Shown: positions 7,118 to 14,250 of the stretch, one piece after another
How positions within the stretch are numbered: the first letter of the stretch is position 1
How the letters are laid out: each line of letters starts with the position of its first letter
Assembly: GCF_011044975.1 (NCBI RefSeq)
Contig: NZ_JAAKZV010000069.1
Coordinates: 1 to 33,448, forward strand
DNA: 33,448 bases
Reading direction: 5' to 3'
From: Streptomyces coryli
Lineage (GTDB): Bacteria > Actinomycetota > Actinomycetes > Streptomycetales > Streptomycetaceae
Position numbers and translations under genes: made by a program
The notes under the pieces: model-generated
Seen by the model: only the letters and a program-made list of their open reading frames with translations
Told to the model about the DNA's origin: nothing
Databases searched by the model: none

Positions 7118-7750
7118 TCAACCCGTATAGCCCGCGATGTCCTTGATCACGCTGAAGGCCAGCCCGTAGGCGCTCATCCCGCGCCCGTACGCGCCCAGGT
7201 GCACGTTGTTCTGCGTGGACCCGGCGAGCACCCAGCCGTACTCCGACTCGCGGTAGTGGAACGGCACCGGCTCCCCGTCGACCGGCAGCGCCAGCGTCGA
7301 CCAGCCGGGCCCCTCCAGGTCGTCGGCGAGCTCCCACGCCACCGCGGTCTGCTGCCCCAGCCAGTCCTCGCGCATGGAGCGCTCCATGTGCTGCGGCCAG
7401 GTGCAGCTCAGCAGCCCGGAGCCGGCCAGCCAGGCGGCCGACGACACCGATGTCGCGTCCAGCACGCCCGTGCCGTCCGCGGAGCGCCGCACCGGCCGGC
7501 TCGCCACCGTGGTCACCACCGTGAAGCGGTGGTCGCGCATGCCCGCCTCGGCCACGAAGGACGGCTCGTCGCCGTGCCCCACCGAGCCGTGCTCGATCTC
7601 GCCGTCCGCGGCGCTGCCGGTACGCAGCAGCCAGCGGCGGCCGGTAAAGGCCTCGTCCAGTCCGTACCAGGGGAACGACGCCCGCAGATACTCGTCGACC
7701 CCCCGCGGCCCGGACTCACCAATGGTCCCGGACCGACTCGTCGTCTCCAC
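7118..7750 (-). CDS. Conserved hypothetical protein
   Basis: A 210-residue protein I do not recognise. There is no signal peptide, membrane segment or catalytic motif that I can name. It is rich in aromatic residues and ends YGRGMSAYGLAFSVIKDIAGYTG, with a glycine-rich segment STQNNVHLGAYGRG. The GTG at 7750 is preferred because GAGGAGG (7766-7760) lies 9 nt upstream; a longer form from 7777 lacks that support and begins with an unlikely basic stretch. A perfect 14-bp palindrome lies 24 nt upstream of the start and may be an operator. It follows tatB on the same strand, about 100 bp apart, and ends against the mrp terminator. Confidence 0.8.
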   Translation of the reverse strand: METTSRSGTIGESGPRGVDEYLRASFPWYGLDEAFTGRRWLLRTGSAADGEIEHGSVGHGDEPSFVAEAGMRDHRFTVVTTVASRPVRRSADGTGVLDATSVSSAAWLAGSGLLSCTWPQHMERSMREDWLGQQTAVAWELADDLEGPGWSTLALPVDGEPVPFHYRESEYGWVLAGSTQNNVHLGAYGRGMSAYGLAFSVIKDIAGYTG

Positions 7751-7773
7751 TGCGCACAGCCTCCTCGCCCTGC

Positions 7774-7787
7774 CCATTCACGAATGG
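7774..7787. promoter_or_regulatory. Perfect 14-bp palindrome upstream of the hypothetical gene
   Basis: CCATTC-AC-GAATGG (6-2-6) lies 24-37 nt upstream of the GTG at 7750, just above the GAGGAGG ribosome-binding site. Its AT-rich centre is unusual in this sequence. The position suits an operator near a transcription start. The regulator is unknown. Confidence 0.4.
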
Positions 7788-7854
7788 TCATCGAGACAGG
7801 AGGATATCCACCCGCATACGGGCGGACAGGCATCTGGTCTGATATCTGAGCCGA

Positions 7855-8328
7855 TCAGGTGGCGTCGGCGTCGTACGGCGGCCGGTCGTCCTTGTCCTTG
7901 CCGTCCGTGTCTTTACGCAGGTCAGGACCGGGTTCGCCCTTGGTCAGGCTGGTCCGTCCGGAGGAGCTGGAGGTGGCCGAAGAAGACGTGTCGTCGTCCC
8001 GGACCTCGCCGACGGTCTTGGCCGCCTCGGTGACCTCCGCCATCTCCTTCTTGAGGTCGAAGCCGTTGCGCAGCTCCTTGATGTCCTCGTTCTCCAGGAG
8101 GTGCTTGCGGGCGAAGTTCTTGGGGTTGAGGTCCTCGAACTCGAAGTCCTTGAACTCGGGGCCGAGCTCCTTGCGGATGTCGTCCTTGGCGCTGTCGGAG
8201 AACTCCCGCACCTTGCGGATGATCCGCGCCGCGTCCTGGATCACCTTCGGCAGCTTGTCGGGGCCGAAGACGAGCACCGCGAGGATGATGAGCGTGACCA
8301 GCTCAAGGGGTCCTATATCGAAGAACAC
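7855..8328 (-). CDS. tatB: Sec-independent translocase subunit TatB
   Basis: A 157-residue protein with one N-terminal membrane helix (GPLELVTLIILAVLVFGP), the hinge GPDKLP and an amphipathic helix KVIQDAARIIRKVREF. An acidic, low-complexity cytoplasmic tail (DDDTSSSATSSSSGR) follows. This layout is typical of TatB, which with TatC forms the receptor for twin-arginine signal peptides at the cytoplasmic membrane. The start is GTG at 8328 with AAGGAG about 6 nt upstream. TatA is a close alternative, but the extended helix and the position downstream of the sigma, anti-sigma and htrA genes (as in mycobacteria) favour TatB. A large hairpin separates it from htrA. Confidence 0.93.
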   Translation of the reverse strand: MFFDIGPLELVTLIILAVLVFGPDKLPKVIQDAARIIRKVREFSDSAKDDIRKELGPEFKDFEFEDLNPKNFARKHLLENEDIKELRNGFDLKKEMAEVTEAAKTVGEVRDDDTSSSATSSSSGRTSLTKGEPGPDLRKDTDGKDKDDRPPYDADAT

Positions 8329-8404
8329 CTGTCACTCCTTGCGATGTCCATTGCGCGGGCCCGGCCGGTTCCGGGGCCACCTAACGGTACCTGGCAACGA
8401 TGCC

Positions 8405-8452
8405 ATGGCGGGAGTGCCGCGGACCGGGCATCGGGCCCGGCACCCCCGCCAT
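8405..8452. terminator. Hairpin between htrA and tatB
   Basis: Two 15-nt arms (8405-8419 and 8438-8452) pair at 14 of 15 positions, with one A-C mismatch. It starts 26 nt downstream of the htrA stop in the transcribed direction. It probably terminates or attenuates the stress-operon transcript, so tatB may have separate expression. Confidence 0.6.
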
Positions 8453-8478
8453 TGCCTGACGTTTACCTGCCGGCCGCC

Positions 8479-11034
8479 TCAGCCGCCCGCCGAGCCCAGC
8501 GTCACCTCGATGCTGCGCTCGCTGCCGTCGCGCTCGACGGTCAGCTTCAGCTTGTCGCCGGGGCGGTGGCTGCGGACCTTGACGATCAGCTCCTCGCCGT
8601 TGTGCACCCGGTCGCCGTCCACCTTGGTGATCACGTCGCCGGGCTCGATGCCCGCGTCGTCCGCCGGGCCGTTCTCGGTGACCGGCGACTTCCCGCCGCT
8701 CTCCTGGCCGACCTTGGCGCCGTCGCCGGTGTACTTCATGTCGAGGGTGACGCCGATCACGGGGTGGGTGGCCTTGCCGGTGTTGATCAGCTCCTCGGCG
8801 ACCCGCTTGCCCTGATTGACGGGTATGGCGAAGCCCAGCCCGATGGACCCGCCCTGGCCGCCGCCTTCGCCCTCGGTCCCGTTGTCGGCGCCGCGGATGG
8901 CACTGTTGATGCCGATGACCCGGCCCTTGCCGTCCATCAGCGGGCCGCCCGAATTGCCCGGGTTTATGGGGGCGTCGGTCTGCAGCGCGTTCACGTACGA
9001 GATGTCGCTGCCGTCGCCCTTCTCCCCGCCGGCGGTGATCGGGCGCTCCTTGGCGCTGATGATCCCGGACGTGACGGTGTTGGCGAGGTCGTACGGGGCG
9101 CCGATGGCGACCACCGGGTCGCCGACGGCGACGGAGTCGGAATTGCCGAGCTTCAGCGGCTTCAGGCCCGTAACGCCGCCCACCTTGATGACGGCGAGGT
9201 CATAGCCCGAGTCGCGGCCGACGATGGTGGCCTTGCGGGACTCGCCGCCGCTGAAGGTGACGGTGATGTCGCCGTCGGAGGCGGCGGGCTCGACGACGTG
9301 GTTGTTGGTGAGGATGTGCCCGTTGTTGTTGAGCACGAAGCCGGTGCCGGTGCCCTGCTCGCTGCTGCCGCGGGTGTGGATGGTGACCACCCCCGGCAGC
9401 GCCTTGGCGGCGATCCCGGCCACGGACTCGGGGTCCCGCTTGACGGCCTCGTCGTCCTGCGGCGCCTGATCGAGACTGACGTCGCCTACGCCGCCGTTGC
9501 GCTCGACGTAGGCCCCGACGCCGCCACCGATGCCACCGGCGAGGACGGCGATGATGATGCCGGAGACGATGGACCGCCCGCGACGGCGTCGCGGCGGGGC
9601 GTCGTAGAGCGGGGCCTGGGGAGCGCTCCAGGGGTCGTAGCGGTGCCAGGCCTGGGCGGGGGTTGGGCCGCCGCCCTGCGGGTGGCTGGGGCCGCCGGGG
9701 CCGTACGGGCCAGGCTGAGGGGTGGGGCCGCCGGGGCCCTGCGGACCGGCTTGAGGTCCGGGGCCTTGCGGGCCCGGGCCGTGCGGACCGGGGCCCTGCG
9801 GGCCGCCTGCTTGCGATCCGGGAGCATGCGGGCCTGCACCTTGCGGGCTGCCGTGCGGGCCCGCGCCCTGCGGGCCGGGCCGGCCGCCCTGGCCGGCCGG
9901 CGGCGCGTGCTGCGGGCCACGCGGCCCGGGGATGCCGCCGCCCTGCGCGGGGGCGGCGTAGGGATTGCCGGGTGCGGGCGACGCGCCTTCGCGGCCACCG
10001 GGGTAGCCGTAACCGCCCCTTCCGGAGCGGTCGTTGGGGCCATCGCCGCGCTCGGGGGCAGACGGGGCACCGGCGCGGTCGCCCGGGTAGCCGTAACCAC
10101 CCTGCCCGGCACGGTCGTTGGGGCCGCGCTCAGGCGCGGGGGCGGAGTGGTCAGCCCTACGGGCCGCCTCGCCCCGGTCGGATGCGGGGGCCTCGCGGTC
10201 ACCCGGGGCGCCCTGGCCGGAGGCGGGACTGCTGTCGGAAGCCGAGGCGCCGGGGGCCGCGGGGTCCGAGGCCGAGGCGCCAGGGGCAGCGACAGGGCCG
10301 CTGGGACCCGAGGCCGAGGTGGCTGGGCGTTCGCCGGAGCCGGGCCGGCTGCCGCCCGCGGGGCGCGGGCTCGCGCCTTCCTGCGGGCTGGACGCGGGAG
10401 CGCCCTGGGCCGCCGGCTGGTCGGCGCCGCCGGGTTCTGCGCCTTGCTCAGCCAGGCTCTGGGTGGTGCGGTCGCCGGTCCCCCGGTCGTCCCCCGCGCG
10501 CTGCGACGAGCCTCTCGCAGGGGCCGCCGCCCCAGGCGCGTCGTCCGCGATCCGCGGCAGCTGCGCCGTCGGCCGGTCGCCGCCCGGCGGGCGGCCCGGG
10601 GCCGCGTCGCCGCCACGCGTATCGCCGCCGGAGGCGGAAGCGCCGCGCGCGTCACCGCCGGAGGCCTGTCCACCGCCGGAGGCCTGTCCACCGCCGGAGG
10701 CCTGTCCACCGCCGGAGGCCTGTCCACCGCCGGAGGCCTGTCCGCCGCCCGAGGCCTGTCCGCCGCCCGAGGCCCGTCCACCGCCCGAGGCCTGTCCACT
10801 GCCGGGGCCCGGGGCAGCGCCCCGGTCTGCGTCGTCCGCGCCCGCCGCCCGCTGTGGTGGCACGTCGCGTGAACGATTCGCCGCGTCAGCGGCATCCGTG
10901 TCGTCGGCGTCGCCCGCGTCGCCGGTCCGCCAGGACCTCGCGGCCCGGCGCGCCTCATGGAGACTGGCCAGGTCGGCCTCGGAGTCGTGCGGGCCGCGCT
11001 CGTCGCGCTGCCACTTCGGCTTCTCCTCGCCCAT
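8479..11034 (-). CDS. htrA: Membrane-anchored HtrA/DegP-type serine protease with PDZ domain
   Basis: An 851-residue protein. Residues 1 to about 480 are a cytoplasmic low-complexity region: eight tandem GQASGG-type hexapeptides (80-127), RGGYGYPG-type repeats, then a Pro/Gly/Gln-rich stretch. One membrane helix follows (SIVSGIIIAVLAGGIGGGVGAYV, near 485-510). The trypsin-like domain has the triad His579 (TNNHVV), Asp612 (GYDLAVIKV) and Ser695 (GNSGGPL). A C-terminal PDZ domain ends the protein (PADDAGIEPGDVITKVDG). HtrA proteases degrade or refold damaged exported proteins. The ATG at 11034 has GGGGAG close upstream. It lies downstream of the ECF sigma and anti-sigma genes, as in the mycobacterial sigE-rseA-htrA locus, so it is likely a stress-regulon effector or part of anti-sigma control. 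Confidence 0.95.
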   Translation of the reverse strand: MGEEKPKWQRDERGPHDSEADLASLHEARRAARSWRTGDAGDADDTDAADAANRSRDVPPQRAAGADDADRGAAPGPGSGQASGGGRASGGGQASGGGQASGGGQASGGGQASGGGQASGGGQASGGDARGASASGGDTRGGDAAPGRPPGGDRPTAQLPRIADDAPGAAAPARGSSQRAGDDRGTGDRTTQSLAEQGAEPGGADQPAAQGAPASSPQEGASPRPAGGSRPGSGERPATSASGPSGPVAAPGASASDPAAPGASASDSSPASGQGAPGDREAPASDRGEAARRADHSAPAPERGPNDRAGQGGYGYPGDRAGAPSAPERGDGPNDRSGRGGYGYPGGREGASPAPGNPYAAPAQGGGIPGPRGPQHAPPAGQGGRPGPQGAGPHGSPQGAGPHAPGSQAGGPQGPGPHGPGPQGPGPQAGPQGPGGPTPQPGPYGPGGPSHPQGGGPTPAQAWHRYDPWSAPQAPLYDAPPRRRRGRSIVSGIIIAVLAGGIGGGVGAYVERNGGVGDVSLDQAPQDDEAVKRDPESVAGIAAKALPGVVTIHTRGSSEQGTGTGFVLNNNGHILTNNHVVEPAASDGDITVTFSGGESRKATIVGRDSGYDLAVIKVGGVTGLKPLKLGNSDSVAVGDPVVAIGAPYDLANTVTSGIISAKERPITAGGEKGDGSDISYVNALQTDAPINPGNSGGPLMDGKGRVIGINSAIRGADNGTEGEGGGQGGSIGLGFAIPVNQGKRVAEELINTGKATHPVIGVTLDMKYTGDGAKVGQESGGKSPVTENGPADDAGIEPGDVITKVDGDRVHNGEELIVKVRSHRPGDKLKLTVERDGSERSIEVTLGSAGG
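10654..10797 (-). repeat. Tandem 18-bp repeat (eight units) in htrA
   Basis: Eight consecutive 18-bp units encode GQASGG (seven) and GRASGG (one), residues 80-127 of HtrA. The units nearest the 3' side of the gene are nearly identical at DNA level, suggesting recent expansion by slippage. They lie in the cytoplasmic N-terminal part. Confidence 0.85.
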
Positions 11035-11273
11035 GTTCTCCCCAACCAGTTCGCACGCTTCCCCAGGCTCTCGCTGTGCCCGAGCAGGGGACGCCCCAAT
11101 CGCTCACGGCCCGGCAACCGTATCGGCACCGGACGGCCCAGCAGATTCAACCAGGTCTACGCGCTCGACCGCACGGCCCGGCCAGCCTCGACTTCCCTGC
11201 AAAACGCACCGTGTTCCCAGGGTGAACCCCGGGTGAAGGCGCCGGCACCCGGGCCACGGCACCCGGACCCCGG
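11035..11273 (-). other. Intergenic region between anti-sigma gene and htrA
   Basis: 239 bp of G/C-rich sequence upstream of htrA. It includes GGGAAC-type sequence near 11214-11219 on the minus strand, but no CGTT-like element follows at ECF spacing, so I do not call a sigma-dependent promoter. The GGGGAG ribosome-binding site of htrA lies at its left edge. htrA may be read through from the sigma operon or have an unrecognised promoter. Confidence 0.35.
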
Positions 11274-12080
11274 CTAGCGGCCCGCCGCGGGGCCGCTGCC
11301 CGACGCCCCGGATGACCCCGGCGACAGCGCGGAGGCGGCCGGCGCGAGCTGCGAGTTCGATACGACCGGGAGCACCGGCGTGTAGAAGACGGACTCCGGC
11401 GAGGCCGGTGCCGTATAGGGATAGACCATCGTGCGCGGGCCGCGGCGGTCCCGCTCGTCCGCCTGCGCGCCGCCGCCCGGCGTCGCGCTCGGAGCGACCT
11501 GCCCGGCGTCCGCGCCCGAGCCGGAGCCGGCCGGGGTGGTGAGGCCGCCGCGGCCGCCGTCCGGGGTGCCGCTGGAGTCGACCGCCGCCTCGATCGGCAG
11601 CGCCCCGCCCAGCGCGATCGCCGCGAAGGACACCGCACCGGCGGCGGCGAAGGCGAAGCGGCGGCCGCGCGAAGCCGAACCAGGTCGCGCTATTTCGTGG
11701 ATGCGGAACCCCTGCTCCGCGCCGCCCATCTCACCGGCCGCGACCAGCTCGGCCGCGCGCGTGCGCGGCACCGGGGTCAGGTCGGCGGCCGGGTCGGGGC
11801 GGAAGGGATTGCCGCCGCCGGGGGTGAGTTCGTCGTCGTCGAGACCGGGCAGGTTCTGCAGCCGGGCCAGCAGGCCGGCCGAGGGGGGCGGCGGGGCCGC
11901 GGCCGAGAACACGCTCTTCAGCCGCCGCTGCGCGTCCGCCTCCGCCTTGCACTTCGGGCAGGTGGCCAGGTGCGCCAGCACCCGGTCGCGGGTGTCGTGG
12001 CACAGTTCGCCGTCGACCAGCGCCGCGAGCCGGTCACCCAGGTGGTGCTCGGCAGGCGAAGACCCGCCCGAGGTGGTCAC
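11274..12080 (-). CDS. Zinc-finger anti-sigma factor (RseA-like)
   Basis: A 268-residue protein. The N-terminal anti-sigma domain carries the Hx3Cx2C zinc motif (His37, Cys41, Cys44, in AHLATCPKC) with the preceding LVDGEL helix typical of ZAS proteins. A Pro-rich linker leads to a probable membrane helix ([22 protein letters not shown], about 140-162). A low-complexity extracytoplasmic tail follows. It should bind and silence the sigma factor encoded just upstream until envelope stress releases it. The GTG at 12080 overlaps the sigma stop by 4 nt (GTGA), so the two are translationally coupled and made at matched levels. Gene order matches mycobacterial sigE-rseA-htrA. Confidence 0.93.
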   Translation of the reverse strand: MTTSGGSSPAEHHLGDRLAALVDGELCHDTRDRVLAHLATCPKCKAEADAQRRLKSVFSAAAPPPPSAGLLARLQNLPGLDDDELTPGGGNPFRPDPAADLTPVPRTRAAELVAAGEMGGAEQGFRIHEIARPGSASRGRRFAFAAAGAVSFAAIALGGALPIEAAVDSSGTPDGGRGGLTTPAGSGSGADAGQVAPSATPGGGAQADERDRRGPRTMVYPYTAPASPESVFYTPVLPVVSNSQLAPAASALSPGSSGASGSGPAAGR

Positions 12081-12853
12081 GCGATCCCGCCCTCCCCTGC
12101 CACGGCGAACGCGACGCGCTCCGCACGCGCCTCGGGCGAGCGGTGCTGCAGCGCCTTGCGCAGGTGCGAACGGCCGCGGTGGATACGGCTGCGGACGGTG
12201 CCCAGCTTCACGCCGAGGGTGGCGGCGATCTCCTCGTACGACAGGCCCTCGATGTCGCAGAGCACGACCGCGGCGCGGAACTCCGGCGCAAGGGTGTCCA
12301 GCGCCTGCTGGACGTCGGCGTCGAAGTGGGTGTCATTGAAGTGCTGGTGCGGGGTGGGCTCCTTGGACGGCAGCCGCTCCGCGGCGTCGTCGCCGAGCGC
12401 GTCGAAGCGGATCCGCTGCTTGCGGCGCACGGTGTCCAGGAACAGGTTGGTCGTGATGCGGTGCAGCCAGCCCTCGAAGGTGCCCGGCGTGTACGTCGAC
12501 AGGGAGCGGAAGACGCGGACGAAGACCTCCTGGGTGAGGTCCTCGGCGTCGTGCTGATTGCCCGTCAGACGGTAGGCGAGGCGGTAGACGCGGCCCGAGT
12601 GGGTGCTGACGATCTCCTCCCATGAAGGCGGAGTCCACCCCTGGGCCGACTTGTCGTCCACGGTGAAACGGGCCGTCTTGACGTCGGCGGCCGCGGCGGG
12701 AGCGGAGTCGGCGGTACGGGTGCTGTCAGCGGTGTCGGTCACGGATTGTGGCTCGCCCTTTAGCCTGCGGAAACGCGGTCGCGCTCCGCCGAGGCTGGAC
12801 GTGGCCGCACCTCCCCTTGTGGCTCTGGTGATGTCCAGTAGGCCCCCTACCAT
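12077..12853 (-). CDS. ECF sigma factor, mycobacterial SigE-like
   Basis: A 258-residue RNA polymerase sigma factor. Region 2 ([26 protein letters not shown], with the -10 recognition part [22 protein letters not shown]) and region 4 ([31 protein letters not shown], with the HTH helix [18 protein letters not shown]) are intact. About 80 residues of variable sequence precede region 2. The ATG at 12853 has GAGG 5 nt upstream; GTG at 12859 and the internal GTG at 12742 are alternatives, and a multi-start arrangement is known for mycobacterial sigE. It should direct envelope-stress transcription and is held by the coupled anti-sigma factor. An ECF-type promoter upstream suggests autoregulation. 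The name sigE is avoided because Streptomyces uses it for a different sigma factor. Confidence 0.95.
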   Translation of the reverse strand: MVGGLLDITRATRGGAATSSLGGARPRFRRLKGEPQSVTDTADSTRTADSAPAAAADVKTARFTVDDKSAQGWTPPSWEEIVSTHSGRVYRLAYRLTGNQHDAEDLTQEVFVRVFRSLSTYTPGTFEGWLHRITTNLFLDTVRRKQRIRFDALGDDAAERLPSKEPTPHQHFNDTHFDADVQQALDTLAPEFRAAVVLCDIEGLSYEEIAATLGVKLGTVRSRIHRGRSHLRKALQHRSPEARAERVAFAVAGEGGIA

Positions 12854-12954
12854 AACCACCTCGCCCGTTAGCTCCGGATAAGCTCATCTGCCCTGGTTTT
12901 TGCCGCGTCCGGCGGAGCGTAAGCCCGTCGTAAGCGTGACCCGACGAACTGCCT

Positions 12955-12980
12955 AACGCCCGGTCCCGACGGCAGGTTCC
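12955..12980 (-). promoter_or_regulatory. ECF-type promoter of the sigma/anti-sigma operon
   Basis: On the minus strand, GGAACC (12980-12975) is followed after 16 bp by CGTTA (12958-12954). This matches the -35/-10 pattern known for mycobacterial SigE-type ECF factors. Transcription would start near 12946, giving a leader of about 90 nt before the ATG at 12853. It implies that the sigma factor, or a related one, activates its own operon. Confidence 0.65.
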
Positions 12981-13022
12981 CGACCGCAGCGGATACAGTC
13001 ACGTTCGACGTCGGACGGGGAC

Positions 13023-13036
13023 GGGAGACTGCCATT
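13023..13036 (+). promoter_or_regulatory. Ribosome-binding site with probable AUU start codon
   Basis: GGGAG (13023-13027) lies 6 nt upstream of an in-frame ATT (13034-13036). Between here and the first canonical start (GTG 13121) the frame encodes residues resembling the N-terminus of O-methyltransferase homologues, and there is no ATG, GTG, TTG or CTG codon in that stretch. Confidence 0.55.
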
Positions 13037-13711
13037 TCTGGCAACCGGCAGGCGAACTGGTCGTTCGCGGAAGGCTACGGCGCAGCGGGCACCGGGCCGG
13101 CCGAGAGCGACCGGGGCGCGGTGAGCGAGGCGCTGCTGTGGGCACGGCAGCGGGCCCGCGACTCCGGCGTACGCACCGTGACCCCCGGCACCGGCGCCGC
13201 CCTGCGGCTGCTGGCCGCCACCGCCGACGCCAAGGCCGTCGCCGAGATCGGCACCGGCACCGGGGTCTCCGGCATCCATCTGCTGCAGGGCATGCGCGCG
13301 GACGGCGTGCTGACGACGGTCGATCCGGAGCCGGAGCGGCAGCAGTTCGCCCGCCAGGCCTTCCGCGCGGCGGGCTTCGCCGCGAACCGGGCGCGGATCA
13401 TCGTCGGCCGGGCCATGGACGTGCTGCCCCGTCTTGCCGACGGCGGATACGACATGGTCTTCGTCGACGGCGACCGCACCGAGTGCCTGGACTGCCTAGC
13501 TGAATCGTTGCGCCTGCTGCGGCCCGGCGGCCTGGTGTGCTTCGAAGGCGTCTTCGCCGAGGGCCGTACGGTCGGGGCGCCGGGCGCGCAGCCCGGCGAG
13601 GTGGCGCAGCTGCGCGAGCTGCTACGCGCGGTGAAGGAGAGCCCGGAGCTGGTGCCGGCGCTGCTGCCGGTGGGGGACGGGCTGCTGTGCGCGGTGAAGC
13701 GGGGCACGTAA
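13034..13711 (+). CDS. SAM-dependent O-methyltransferase
   Basis: A class I methyltransferase of the catechol O-methyltransferase type (methyltransf_3). Motif I is VAEIGTGTGVSG, followed by LTTVDPEPERQQFARQAF, then YDMVFVDGD and [15 protein letters not shown]. It transfers a methyl group from S-adenosylmethionine to an unknown substrate. Starting at GTG 13121 gives 196 residues. I extend to an ATT codon at 13034 (225 residues) because GGGAG precedes it at 6 nt and the extra NWSFAEGYG...SEALLWARQRA segment parallels the N-terminus of the mycobacterial homologue beside sigE. The start is therefore uncertain. It is divergent from the sigma operon, the same arrangement as in mycobacteria, and is followed by an 11-bp hairpin. 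Confidence 0.9.
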   Translation: MSGNRQANWSFAEGYGAAGTGPAESDRGAVSEALLWARQRARDSGVRTVTPGTGAALRLLAATADAKAVAEIGTGTGVSGIHLLQGMRADGVLTTVDPEPERQQFARQAFRAAGFAANRARIIVGRAMDVLPRLADGGYDMVFVDGDRTECLDCLAESLRLLRPGGLVCFEGVFAEGRTVGAPGAQPGEVAQLRELLRAVKESPELVPALLPVGDGLLCAVKRGT

Positions 13712-13728
13712 CCCCTGAAAAGAGAACC

Positions 13729-13753
13729 GCCCCGACCGGAGACCGGTCGGGGC
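13729..13753. terminator. Bidirectional terminator after the O-methyltransferase gene
   Basis: A perfect 11-bp stem (GCCCCGACCGG, 13729-13739, with 13743-13753) and an AGA loop between the convergent O-methyltransferase and DUF3117 genes. Confidence 0.85.
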
Positions 13754-13781
13754 AGCGTCACAGGGGGGACGAGGCTTGAGT

Positions 13782-13949
13782 TCAGCCCACGACCTTCTTG
13801 AGAGCGTCGCCGAGAGCGTCGGCCTCATCCGGCGTCAGCTCGACGACGAGCCGCCCGCCGCCCTCGAGCGGAACGCGCATGACGATGCCCCGCCCCTCCT
13901 TGGTCACCTCGAGCGGGCCATCGCCCGTCCGCGGCTTCATGGCCGCCAT
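13782..13949 (-). CDS. DUF3117 family small protein
   Basis: A 55-residue protein, MAAMKPRTGDGPLEVTKEGR at its start, then MRVPLEGGGRLVVELTPDEADALGDAL. This matches the actinobacterial DUF3117 family, which is small, highly conserved and of unknown function. The ATG at 13949 has AGGGGA about 7 nt upstream; a longer reading to 14180 adds unrelated sequence and is rejected. In mycobacteria a DUF3117 gene sits beside tagA and near sigE, as it does here. The GATAAT hexamer at 14016-14011 may be its -10. Confidence 0.9.
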   Translation of the reverse strand: MAAMKPRTGDGPLEVTKEGRGIVMRVPLEGGGRLVVELTPDEADALGDALKKVVG

Positions 13950-14250
13950 GCTCGTTCCCCTTCCTGAAACCAGCTCATCACACCGGTATCGAACACAGTG
14001 CTTCTCGGCCATTATCCCGCATCGTGGGCCCCGATGACCAACATCGAGGCGCATCCCTTCGGCCGCACCGGCCCTTCTTCTCCCGCAAAACGTCCCAATT
14101 CGCCGATGCGCCTGCCATACTGCGTCCTTCTCGTTACCGGGCGCCGTGCTCGAACGGCGCGGAGATATGCCGTACATCACATCCCCGCGGAGGGCTGAAC
14201 GGCGGCACGATGGCTTTTACGAGCCGCCGCCGATGCCGAGGAGATGCCTG
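13950..14250. other. Intergenic region between DUF3117 and enoyl-CoA hydratase-like genes
   Basis: 301 bp with no gene I can support. For the minus strand there is a possible promoter: TTGGTC (14041-14036), 19 bp, GATAAT (14016-14011), giving a leader of about 55 nt to DUF3117. For the plus strand, CATACT (14116-14121) is a possible -10. A 7-bp hairpin (GCGCCGT/ACGGCGC, 14141-14160) would lie in the 5' leader of the hydratase gene. Confidence 0.4.
14011..14041 (-). promoter_or_regulatory. Putative promoter of the DUF3117 gene
   Basis: TTGGTC and GATAAT are spaced 19 bp apart on the minus strand. The -10 is a near-consensus vegetative hexamer; the spacer is slightly long. Confidence 0.4.

Noticed and set aside
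10654-10797. Repeats in htrA as a CRISPR array
   Set aside because: Units are 18 bp, directly adjacent with no unique spacers, and encode an in-frame hexapeptide.
8101-10872. Very long open frame on the plus strand across htrA
   Set aside because: It is a shadow of htrA caused by high GC; translation is repetitive Arg/Gly/Ala without domains, and htrA on the minus strand has an intact catalytic triad.
11200-11225. ECF promoter upstream of htrA (GGGAAC on the minus strand)
   Set aside because: No CGTT-like -10 follows at 15-17 bp, so the match is only to the -35 half.
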